This document shows, one piece after another, positions 1 through 5,681 of a stretch of DNA of 5,681 bases. This DNA is from Bacteroidota bacterium (GTDB lineage Bacteria; Bacteroidota; Bacteroidia; Bacteroidales; PUMT01): the NCBI GenBank assembly GCA_003556985.1, contig PWPZ01000149.1, forward strand, positions 1-5,681, read 5' to 3'. A program made the translations under genes and the position numbers. The notes beneath the pieces are model-generated. The model made no database searches, had not been told where the DNA came from, and saw only the letters and a program-made list of their open reading frames with translations. Positions within the stretch are counted from its first letter, which is position 1. Every line of letters starts with the position of its first letter.

Positions 1-1062
1 AAAAACACCCTTTTTATTGTGGATGAGGCCTCTATGATATCCAACCAGGCTTTCGAGTCGGACGTTTTCGGAAGCGGCCGGCTTCTTGATGATCTGATTA
101 AATATATTCATAACGGCAAGAATTGCAGGTTAATACTGGTTGGAGACACAGCCCAGCTTCCTCCGGTGCACCTTGACATCAGCCCCGCTTTGGATCCGGA
201 ATTTCTCAAAGGCTTCGGATTAGATGTTCAGGAGGTATTCCTCAGGGAGATACTCAGACAGTCGGAAGATTCAGGGATACTATTCAATGCAACCGCCATC
301 CGGCATAATATAAGCGACCCGGTTCCGGGACTGCCTCATATTATACTGGACGACTTTACAGATATTGAGAGGGTAATGGGTCCTGACCTGCTGGACAGGA
401 TCACAGAATCATATGATAACGGAGGCATTGAAGATACAATAATTGTAACCAGGTCGAACAAAAAGGCAAACCAGTACAATAAGGGTATAAGGAATATGAT
501 CCTGGGAAAGGAAGAGGAACTGGCATCCGGCGATCTGCTGATGATTGTTAGGAACAACTATTTCTGGCTTCCGGAAAATGAAGTTACCGATTTTATTGCC
601 AATGGTGACATAATGGAGGTGGTGCGGATAAGGCGATATGAAGAAATGTACGGATTCAGGTTCGCCGATGCCCTTGTGAGGTTTATCGATTACAAGAACA
701 TGGAAATTGAGGTCAAATTGCTTCTGGATACGGTCTATTCAGAGTCGGCCGCCCTTAGCAGCGGACAAAACAAGGAACTTTTCTATGCCGTGCTGGAAGA
801 TTATAAGGATATTGCCAATAAACGCAAACGGTTTGAGAAGATGAGGACCAATCCGTGGTTCAACGCACTCCAGGTAAAATTTGCCTATGCGGTAACATGT
901 CACAAGGCCCAGGGCGGCCAGTGGAAAAATGTTTTTATCGACCAGGGTTTTATGAGGGAAGATATGGTCAACACCGAATATCTTCGCTGGCTTTACACGG
1001 CATTTACCCGGGCTACCCGGAAATTATTCCTTCTTAATTTCAGCGATCGCTTTTTTGAATAG
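1..1062 (+). CDS. RecD-like superfamily 1 DNA helicase, C-terminal part (5' truncated)
   Basis: This is an ATP-dependent DNA helicase of the RecD/Pif1-like SF1B type, presumably cytoplasmic and acting in DNA repair or recombination. The frame is open from base 1, giving 353 visible residues that end at TAG. GTG at 19 is the valine of the Walker B strand, not a start. Visible motifs in order are Walker B VDEAS (residues 7-11), motif III GDTAQLPPV (48-56), motif IV-like ILRQ (84-87), a strand with VTRSNKKAN (about 149-157), the UvrD_C_2-type motif VTCHKAQGGQW (298-308) and motif VI LYTAFTRAT with its arginine finger (331-339). The Walker A loop must lie left of the window. Stand-alone Bacteroidota proteins of this kind are, from memory, about 470-480 residues, so roughly 120 are missing. 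No RecB or RecC partner is visible, and the gene converges on yjbQ. Family assignment is firm; the exact cellular role is inferred. Confidence 0.93.
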   Translation, partial: KNTLFIVDEASMISNQAFESDVFGSGRLLDDLIKYIHNGKNCRLILVGDTAQLPPVHLDISPALDPEFLKGFGLDVQEVFLREILRQSEDSGILFNATAIRHNISDPVPGLPHIILDDFTDIERVMGPDLLDRITESYDNGGIEDTIIVTRSNKKANQYNKGIRNMILGKEEELASGDLLMIVRNNYFWLPENEVTDFIANGDIMEVVRIRRYEEMYGFRFADALVRFIDYKNMEIEVKLLLDTVYSESAALSSGQNKELFYAVLEDYKDIANKRKRFEKMRTNPWFNALQVKFAYAVTCHKAQGGQWKNVFIDQGFMREDMVNTEYLRWLYTAFTRATRKLFLLNFSDRFFE

Positions 1063-1071
1063 CCGGCCTAT

Positions 1072-1088
1072 CTGATAAAAGTTATCAG
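1072..1088. terminator. Short hairpin just after the helicase stop
   Basis: A perfect 7-bp inverted repeat, CTGATAA and TTATCAG, is separated by three bases and begins 10 bases after the helicase stop codon. GGC at 1065-1067 and GCC at 1089-1091 could extend the stem across a four-base bulge. It lies between convergent genes, where a terminator is expected. Neither strand shows a proper T-tract after it, so it is not a textbook intrinsic terminator; its role is inferred from position. Confidence 0.35.
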
Positions 1089-1154
1089 GCCCTGCCAAAC
1101 CATCTGATCCGGTTTCATGATTAACTGGTCATTAAATCAGGAAGCCGGCAGGGC
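1089..1154. terminator. Nested inverted repeat between convergent genes, possible bidirectional terminator
   Basis: Three stems nest inside one another. The outer pair GCCCTGCC (1089-1096) and GGCAGGGC (1147-1154) is perfect over 8 bp. Inside it, CTGAT (1104-1108) pairs with ATCAG (1136-1140), and CCGGTT (1109-1114) pairs with AACTGG (1123-1128) using one G-U pair in the plus-strand RNA. The apical loop is 8 bases and a 7-base bulge sits at 1129-1135. The element fills the gap between the helicase and the yjbQ stop at 1158. A T-rich but broken stretch follows on the plus strand. Termination of one or both transcripts is the likeliest job, but this is inferred, and the inner stems are short. 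Confidence 0.35.
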
Positions 1155-1157
1155 TAC

Positions 1158-1574
1158 TTATTCTCCAATGATCTTAACGAGCAGCCGTTTGCGTCTTTTG
1201 CCGTCAAACTCTCCGTAAAAGATCTGTTCCCATGGGCCAAAATCAAGCTTGCCCCCGGTTATGGCTACCACAACCTCCCTTCCCATGATGGTCCTTTTAA
1301 GATGGGCGTCGGCATTGTCTTCATAGCCGTTATGCCGGTACTGGGAATAAGGATGTTCCGGTGCCAGCTTCTCCAGCCATACCTCAAAATCGTGATGCAG
1401 GCCTGATTCGTCATCATTAATAAAAACGCTGCTGGTAATGTGCATTGCATTGCATAAAAGAAGCCCTTCCTTTACGCCGCTTTCGCCAACACATTCCTCG
1501 ATATCAGGGGTGATGTTTATCAGTTCTCTCCGGTTTTTGGTTTCAAACCACATTTCTTTTCTGTACGACTTCAT
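1158..1574 (-). CDS. yjbQ: YjbQ family protein (UPF0047; secondary thiamine-phosphate synthase type)
   Basis: The 138-residue product matches the usual size of the small single-domain YjbQ/UPF0047 family. Family features visible are NAMHITSSV (residues 42-50) with the conserved H45, the NDDE stretch (53-56), D62, the block HNGYEDNADAHL (81-92) with H81, D86, N87 and H91, then G98, and the C-terminal GKLDFGPWEQIFYGEFDGKR (108-127). E. coli YjbQ has weak thiamine-phosphate synthase activity, but the true physiological role is unsettled, so no reaction is asserted here. The protein lacks a signal peptide or membrane segment and should be cytoplasmic. Its ATG lies 10 bases after the mutase stop, so it is probably co-transcribed as the last gene. 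The leader is A-rich without a Shine-Dalgarno match. Family identity is clear; function is open. Confidence 0.92.
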   Translation of the reverse strand: MKSYRKEMWFETKNRRELINITPDIEECVGESGVKEGLLLCNAMHITSSVFINDDESGLHHDFEVWLEKLAPEHPYSQYRHNGYEDNADAHLKRTIMGREVVVAITGGKLDFGPWEQIFYGEFDGKRRKRLLVKIIGE

Positions 1575-1584
1575 AAGTGAGTTT

Positions 1585-3327
1585 TTAAGTTCCGAGCGAT
1601 GCGAGTATTTTTTCTGTTTTTTCTTTCATCTGTTCATTAACCGAATCAAAACTTTCCTTTTCATTGAGTTCGCCCCTGACTCCAATATAGAACTTGATCT
1701 TGGGCTCAGTCCCCGACGGGCGGATTGAGATGACAGTCCCGTCCTTAAGGAAAAACTGCAGGACATTGGATTTGGGAAGATCAATATCATTGCGGAGCTG
1801 ACTTATGGCATCAAAGGATTTTTGTTTGAGGTAGTCATTGACAAGCATTACCGGCGAACCATTGATGGATTCCGGCGGAGAATTTCGGAAACGGTCCATA
1901 ATGGATTCTATCTCCTCGGCACCGGCCTTCCCCTTTTTTACCAGCGAGGTTAATGATTCCTTGAAAAACCCGAATTCGATATATAATTCAACAAGCATCC
2001 CGAAAAGGCTTTTGCCCTGTTCCATAGCCCAGGCAGTTGCTTCGGCAATAAGCGCGCAGGATATTGGGGCATCTTTGTCTCTTACAAAATCACCGGCCAG
2101 ATAACCATAGCTTTCTTCAAAACCTGCAATAAAGGTTTTCGTGCCTTCGTGCATTCTCATTATTCCGGCAATATACTTAAAGCCTGTCAGCACATCAATG
2201 TTATCGACTCCGAACTTTGATGCGATTTCCGACAAAAGCTCGGTGGTAACAATGGTTTTGACTATATATTCATTACCCTTGAAGCTATTGGTTTCCTCCC
2301 ATCTTTTCAGAAGATAATAGAGAAGTAGTGATGCTATCTGGTTACCGTTGAGAAGGACAAAATTGCCTTTAAAGTCTTTTACTGCAATCCCGACCCTGTC
2401 GCCGTCGGGATCGGTTCCCATGACCAGGTCGGCATCAGTCTCCTGCGCCTTTTCAATAGCCATCCGGAGGGCCTCTGGTTCTTCAGGATTGGGTGATTCC
2501 ACAGTGGGAAAATTGCCGTCAACCTCATCCTGCGCGGCTACCTTAATGATATTTTTAAACCCGAAAATTTCCAGGGCCCTGGGAACAAGGTCCACCGCAG
2601 CACCGTGAATAGGGGTGAAAACTATTTTCAGGTCTTTCCATTTTTCATTGTTTTCGGGCGACAGGGATAAATTCTTCACCCGGGTCAGATAGGCCAGATC
2701 AACCTCCTCTCCTATTGTTTTCTGTCTTGATGGCTGTGCGTCCCTTTTTACCTGATCCATGCCGGTGATCTTTTTAACTTCAGCAACTATATTGGTATCA
2801 TGGGGTGCAATTATTTGTCCGCCATCCTCCCAGTACACCTTGTAACCGTTATATTCTTTGGGGTTGTGCGATGCCGTAATTACCAGTCCCGACTGGCAGC
2901 CGAGATGCCGGATGGCAAAAGATAATGAAGGAGTGGGATGCAGCTTATCAAAAAGGTATACATCTATATTGTTAGCGGTAAAGATTTTGGCGGCTGTTTC
3001 GGCATAGAGCCTGCTGTTATTCCTGCAGTCATAGGCTATGGCAACCTTTATGGCATCAAGGTGGGAAAATTTCTTAATGAGATAATTTGACAGCCCCTGG
3101 GTGGCCTTGCTAACCGTGTAAACATTCATGCGATTGGTGCCGGGACCCATAACCCCCCTTAATCCGCCCGTACCGAATTCAAGGTCGCGGTAAAAAGCAT
3201 CAACAAGCTCATTTTCCGGACCCTTAAGCATAGTTTCTACCTGTTTCCTGGTACTCTCGTCATATTCATCGCCCAGCCACTTCCTTGCCCGCGTATCCAC
3301 GTCCTGATAAAGTTCTTTTTCATCCAT
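1585..3327 (-). CDS. pgcA: Phospho-sugar mutase (alpha-phosphoglucomutase / phosphomannomutase)
   Basis: This cytoplasmic enzyme of the alpha-D-phosphohexomutase superfamily interconverts hexose 6-phosphate and 1-phosphate. All four active-site elements are present: the phosphoserine loop TASHNP (residues 151-156, catalytic S153), the Mg-binding DPDGDR (306-311; D306, D308, D310), the sugar-recognition loop GFEESYGY (402-409 region, E404 and S406), and the phosphate-binding RPSGTEPK (536-543). An N-terminal GTGGLRG (52-58) is typical of the long PgcA-like branch, and 580 residues fits that branch. The sequence does not settle glucose versus mannose preference, but position behind rfbA, rfbC and rfbD favours supply of glucose-1-phosphate for dTDP-glucose. 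The ATG at 3327 is the natural start: its leader is AT-rich, the 50-base gap after rfbD has no clear terminator, and yjbQ follows after 10 bases. The symbol is by analogy with B. subtilis PgcA. Confidence 0.95.
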   Translation of the reverse strand: MDEKELYQDVDTRARKWLGDEYDESTRKQVETMLKGPENELVDAFYRDLEFGTGGLRGVMGPGTNRMNVYTVSKATQGLSNYLIKKFSHLDAIKVAIAYDCRNNSRLYAETAAKIFTANNIDVYLFDKLHPTPSLSFAIRHLGCQSGLVITASHNPKEYNGYKVYWEDGGQIIAPHDTNIVAEVKKITGMDQVKRDAQPSRQKTIGEEVDLAYLTRVKNLSLSPENNEKWKDLKIVFTPIHGAAVDLVPRALEIFGFKNIIKVAAQDEVDGNFPTVESPNPEEPEALRMAIEKAQETDADLVMGTDPDGDRVGIAVKDFKGNFVLLNGNQIASLLLYYLLKRWEETNSFKGNEYIVKTIVTTELLSEIASKFGVDNIDVLTGFKYIAGIMRMHEGTKTFIAGFEESYGYLAGDFVRDKDAPISCALIAEATAWAMEQGKSLFGMLVELYIEFGFFKESLTSLVKKGKAGAEEIESIMDRFRNSPPESINGSPVMLVNDYLKQKSFDAISQLRNDIDLPKSNVLQFFLKDGTVISIRPSGTEPKIKFYIGVRGELNEKESFDSVNEQMKEKTEKILASLGT

Positions 3328-3377
3328 GATAAGTGATAATTTGTATAGAGAATTATAAAAATTTATGTGTTTGTCAT

Positions 3378-4250
3378 TTAATCAAGCTGACTAATACAAT
3401 TCTTTAAGCTCTCCCTCCAGTGAGGAATAGAAATTGATAATTCCGATTTGATCGCGGATTTATTCAACACACTGTAATGGGGTCTGACTGCCGGTGTAGG
3501 ATATTCACTGCTTTCTACGGGAATGACCCTGCATACCTTACCGGTAAGGCTGATGATAGCCAGGGCAAAGTCATACCAGCTGCATACACCTTCATTACTG
3601 TAGTGATACAGTCCCCGGCAAAAGGGGTCATTTTCATCAATAGCCTTTGTTGCAAGACCGAGTAATGCCCTGGCAACATCCCTTGTGTAAGTGGGAGTTC
3701 CAATCTGGTCATATACTACCTTCAATTCATTCCTCTCATCTGCAAGCTTCATTATTGTATTGAAAAAATTATTTCCAACATGTGAATAGAGCCAGGAAGT
3801 GCGCACTACGGTTCCATAAGGATAATCAAGCACGGCCTTTTCTCCATGCAGCTTGCTTTTGCCGTATACTGAAACCGGGTTCACCTGGTCATCTTCCCGG
3901 TAAGGCTTATGATTTGTACCGTCAAAAACATAATCGGTACTGACATGAATAACGCGTGCGTTATTCTCTGCCGCTTCTGCAACCAGTCTCTCAACAGCAT
4001 AGCCGTTGGCGTTCATTGCCAGTTCAGTTTCAGATTCGGCAGCATCCACGCCTGTAAAGGCAGCGCAATTTATTATACAGTCAATCTTATTTTCACCAAA
4101 GAACCGCTTGACCTGTTCATGATTTGTTATATCCAGATCACTCCTGCCGGTCAGGAAAAATTTGTATGCCTTGTATGAATGTGTATATGAAAGCCCCTTA
4201 AGTTCATGGCCCAGCTGGCCACTTATTCCTGTGATCAGTATGTTTTGCAT
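3378..4250 (-). CDS. rfbD: dTDP-4-dehydrorhamnose reductase
   Basis: RfbD (RmlD) performs the last step of dTDP-L-rhamnose synthesis, the NAD(P)H-dependent reduction of dTDP-4-dehydro-L-rhamnose, in the cytoplasm. The 290-residue protein is an extended short-chain dehydrogenase/reductase. It has the N-terminal nucleotide loop GISGQLG (residues 8-14), the NCAAFTGVDAAE block (61-72), STDYVFDG (104-111) with the catalytic T105, and the YxxxK pair Y129/K133 in VYGKSK. Further conserved segments are VVRTSWLYS (148-156), QIGTPTYTRDVA (182-193) and RPHYSVLNKS (256-265) near the C-terminus. Length and start match the family, with the Rossmann strand beginning at residue 3. The gene starts 11 bases after the rfbC stop, which supports co-transcription and probably co-regulation. 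The leader before the ATG is almost all A and T with no Shine-Dalgarno match. Identification is very secure. Confidence 0.97.
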   Translation of the reverse strand: MQNILITGISGQLGHELKGLSYTHSYKAYKFFLTGRSDLDITNHEQVKRFFGENKIDCIINCAAFTGVDAAESETELAMNANGYAVERLVAEAAENNARVIHVSTDYVFDGTNHKPYREDDQVNPVSVYGKSKLHGEKAVLDYPYGTVVRTSWLYSHVGNNFFNTIMKLADERNELKVVYDQIGTPTYTRDVARALLGLATKAIDENDPFCRGLYHYSNEGVCSWYDFALAIISLTGKVCRVIPVESSEYPTPAVRPHYSVLNKSAIKSELSISIPHWRESLKNCISQLD

Positions 4251-4261
4251 CTGTAGTTATT

Positions 4262-4810
4262 TTAATTTTTTTCGGCATCGGCAAACAAAGGGGAATTGGC
4301 ATCTTTTTCCGAAACCAGGGCCTTACCGGGATCTATTCCCCATTCGATGGCCAGGCCGGGATCGGAAAAAAGCAAGCCCCTTTCTGATTCGGGATGATAA
4401 TAACTATCACATTTATAGAAAACTGTGGCATATTCGCTTAACACCCTGAAGCCATGAGCACATCCTTTGGGAACCAGTATCTGGAGCTTGTTTGCAGCCG
4501 AAATTTCAAAGCTTTTCCATTTCCCGTAGGAAGGTGAATTCCTCCTGAGATCAACCACAACATCCAATACGGCACCGTCAAGGACTCTTAAAAGTTTGGT
4601 TTGCGCATGGGGCTCAAGCTGATAATGCAGTCCGCGTATGACATTTTTGGCCGAGCGTGATTCGTTGTCCTGCACAAACCTGAATTCAATTCCATGCTCC
4701 ACGAATAACCTCTCATTATAACTTTCAAAAAAATATCCCCTGGCATCCTTATGGAGACGGGGCTCAATAACAAGCAGGCCGGGTATTTCTGTTTTTACAA
4801 CCTTAATCAT
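4262..4810 (-). CDS. rfbC: dTDP-4-dehydrorhamnose 3,5-epimerase
   Basis: RfbC (RmlC) epimerises C3 and C5 of dTDP-4-dehydro-6-deoxy-D-glucose, producing the substrate for RfbD. It is a dimeric cupin-fold enzyme in the cytoplasm. I place the start at ATG 4810, giving 182 residues that begin MIKVVKTEIPGL, as is usual for the family. The frame extends four codons to a TTG at 4822, which adds nothing conserved. Key segments are DARGYFFE (residues 22-29), RGLHYQ (59-64) with the catalytic H62, QTKLLRV (70-76) with K72, VVVDLRR (84-90), VPKGCAHGF (113-121), the tyrosine-rich YKCDSYY (132-138), SDPGLAIEW (149-157) and SEKD (167-170), whose Asp probably pairs with H62. Cys at 117 stands where Phe is more common. 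It lies between rfbA and rfbD, 11 bases from the latter. Confidence 0.96.
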   Translation of the reverse strand: MIKVVKTEIPGLLVIEPRLHKDARGYFFESYNERLFVEHGIEFRFVQDNESRSAKNVIRGLHYQLEPHAQTKLLRVLDGAVLDVVVDLRRNSPSYGKWKSFEISAANKLQILVPKGCAHGFRVLSEYATVFYKCDSYYHPESERGLLFSDPGLAIEWGIDPGKALVSEKDANSPLFADAEKN

Positions 4811-4831
4811 CTGATCTGACAATCTTTATTT

Positions 4832-4847
4832 GGGTGCTGATTCACCC
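4832..4847 (-). other. Small hairpin in the rfbC leader
   Basis: A perfect 5-bp GC-rich stem, GGGTG and CACCC, encloses six bases and ends 21 bases before the rfbC ATG in the minus-strand transcript. It is followed by an A-rich run rather than a T-tract, so it is unlikely to be an intrinsic terminator. It could be an RNA stability or processing structure, or chance. The function is unknown. Confidence 0.3.
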
Positions 4848-4857
4848 GGTTATTTTT

Positions 4858-4896
4858 CTGGTTTTGGTACAAATTTTACTCGTTTCCCTGGTTTTG
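4858..4896. repeat. Pair of 9-bp direct repeats in the rfbA-rfbC spacer
   Basis: The 9-mer CTGGTTTTG occurs at 4858-4866 and again at 4888-4896, exactly 30 bases apart, in the 96-base spacer after rfbA. A 30-base period is close to three helical turns, which could suit a DNA-binding protein, but two short copies may be chance in T-rich sequence. No binding protein can be named. Confidence 0.25.
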
Positions 4897-4906
4897 CGGG
4901 AAAATA

Positions 4907-5680
4907 TTAACCACTGTTTTCTCCGGCAATCTTTAAGAGATATTTGCCGTACTGACTGTTATTGAGAAGAAGGGCGCGATCGAGCATTTTCTGCCGGTCA
5001 ATAAAACCCTTGTTAAATGCAATCTCTTCAAGGCAGGCGATCTTAAGGCCCTGACGCTGCTCTATGGTATGGATAAAATTAGAAGCCTGAAGAAGGCTCT
5101 CATGGGTGCCGGTGTCCAGCCAGGCCATTCCCCTGCCCAATAATTTAACATCCAGGCTCGATTCCTCCAGATAAAGCCTGTTAAGATCAGTAATCTCCAG
5201 CTCACCCCGAGCCGAAGGCTTAAGTGTTTTTGCTTTCTCTGTTACATCATTCCCGTAAAAGTAAAGTCCCGTCACCGCATAGTCCGATTTAGGCTGCGCG
5301 GGCTTTTCCTCGATGCTTAAAACTTTCCCTTCTTTATTGAATTCAACAACCCCGTAACGGTGGGGATCGTTGACCAGATATCCGAAAACAAGTGCACCTG
5401 TTGTTAATCCGGATGCTTCGTCAAGTATCTGGCTTAATCCGAATCCATAAAATATATTGTCGCCAAGTATCAGGCAAACCGGTTCATCACCAATAAAATC
5501 CTCTCCCAGAATAAAGGCCTGGGCCAGTCCCTCGGGAGCCGGCTGCTCCTTGTATGAAAATTCAACTCCGAAATTACTGCCGTCACCCAGCAGATGCCTG
5601 AAAATCGGCAAATCATGCGGTGTTGAGATAATCAGTATCTCCCTTATGCCTGCCAGCATAAGAATGGAAACGGGGTAATA
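4907..5680 (-). CDS. rfbA: Glucose-1-phosphate thymidylyltransferase (5' truncated)
   Basis: RfbA (RmlA) joins glucose-1-phosphate and dTTP to give dTDP-glucose and pyrophosphate, the first committed step to dTDP-rhamnose, and is normally feedback-inhibited by the end product. The frame is open to the window edge. The visible 257 residues begin YYPVSILMLAGIREILI, so the ATG at 5659 is internal and about 34 residues, including the GGxGTRL nucleotide loop, lie outside. Visible motifs are QPAPEGLAQAF (residues 46-56), LGDNIFYG (72-79) with the metal-binding D74, PHRYGVVEF (106-114), EEKPAQPKSDYAVTGLYFY (124-142), RGELEITDLN (158-167), GRGMAWLDTGTHESLLQAS (182-200) with the second metal-binding D189, and RQGLKIACLEEIAF (209-222). 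The projected full length near 290 residues is normal. A 96-base spacer separates it from rfbC. Identification is very secure. Confidence 0.97.
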   Translation of the reverse strand, partial: YYPVSILMLAGIREILIISTPHDLPIFRHLLGDGSNFGVEFSYKEQPAPEGLAQAFILGEDFIGDEPVCLILGDNIFYGFGLSQILDEASGLTTGALVFGYLVNDPHRYGVVEFNKEGKVLSIEEKPAQPKSDYAVTGLYFYGNDVTEKAKTLKPSARGELEITDLNRLYLEESSLDVKLLGRGMAWLDTGTHESLLQASNFIHTIEQRQGLKIACLEEIAFNKGFIDRQKMLDRALLLNNSQYGKYLLKIAGENSG

Positions 5681-5681
5681 G

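Noticed and set aside
336..557. Open frame of 73 codons antisense to the helicase, with a hydrophobic stretch.
   Set aside because: It lies wholly inside the helicase coding sequence; hydrophobic runs are common when acidic and charged codons are read in reverse, and no start context supports it.
1..1062. Helicase as part of a mobile element or phage defence system.
   Set aside because: The visible motifs fit an ordinary chromosomal RecD-like helicase, and no nuclease, integrase, terminal repeat or defence partner is in the window.
1438..1728. Open frame of 96 codons on the plus strand across the yjbQ-mutase junction.
   Set aside because: It is antisense to two well-supported genes, has no recognisable motif, and its composition reflects the opposite strand's coding frame.
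3328..3400. Possible Bacteroidota-type promoter before the mutase: minus-strand TTG, then TAAATTTT, plus a 6-bp AT hairpin (3336-3341 with 3351-3356).
   Set aside because: The -7-like box differs from TAnnTTTG at its last base, the spacing to TTG is about 17 bases and so rather short, and such matches are expected by chance in AT-rich spacers. The AT-only stem is weak.
4162..4449. Open frame of 95 codons on the plus strand across the rfbC-rfbD junction.
   Set aside because: It overlaps two secure genes in antisense and shows no domain, so it is a shadow frame.
4870..4885. Minus-strand AAAATTTG as a -7 promoter box for rfbC.
   Set aside because: It has a mismatch at the key first T of TAnnTTTG and no TTG element at a suitable distance upstream.

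Overview
The window carries parts or all of six protein-coding genes and looks like a chromosomal segment from a Bacteroidota bacterium, probably Bacteroidales-like. The evidence is that protein motifs match the forms usual in that phylum, the start codons have A/T-rich leaders with no AGGAGG-type ribosome binding site, and base composition is moderate to AT-leaning. The genus cannot be fixed from the sequence alone.

Layout: positions 1-1062 (+) hold the C-terminal three quarters of a superfamily 1 RecD-like DNA helicase, cut by the left window edge just before its Walker B motif. Positions 1063-1157 are a short spacer between convergent genes, rich in inverted repeats and probably ending transcription from one or both sides. 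Everything to its right is on the minus strand and reads right to left: rfbA (cut by the right edge), rfbC, rfbD, a 580-residue phosphoglucomutase/phosphomannomutase, and yjbQ. Spacers between these genes are 96, 11, 50 and 10 bases, with no convincing internal terminator, so one transcript is likely.

The minus-strand genes form a nearly complete dTDP-L-rhamnose supply route. The mutase can make glucose-1-phosphate, RfbA couples it to dTTP to give dTDP-glucose, RfbC epimerises the 4-keto-6-deoxy sugar, and RfbD reduces it to dTDP-L-rhamnose. The 4,6-dehydratase RfbB is not in the window. It may lie beyond the right edge or elsewhere in the genome. The product would feed O-antigen, capsule or glycoprotein synthesis. 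YjbQ at the end of the run has no evident link to the pathway.

I see no mobile element, CRISPR array, tRNA, rRNA or clear new biological system. The less ordinary points are the nested inverted repeats between the convergent genes, the pairing of a sugar mutase and YjbQ with the rhamnose genes, and the structured rfbA-rfbC spacer.
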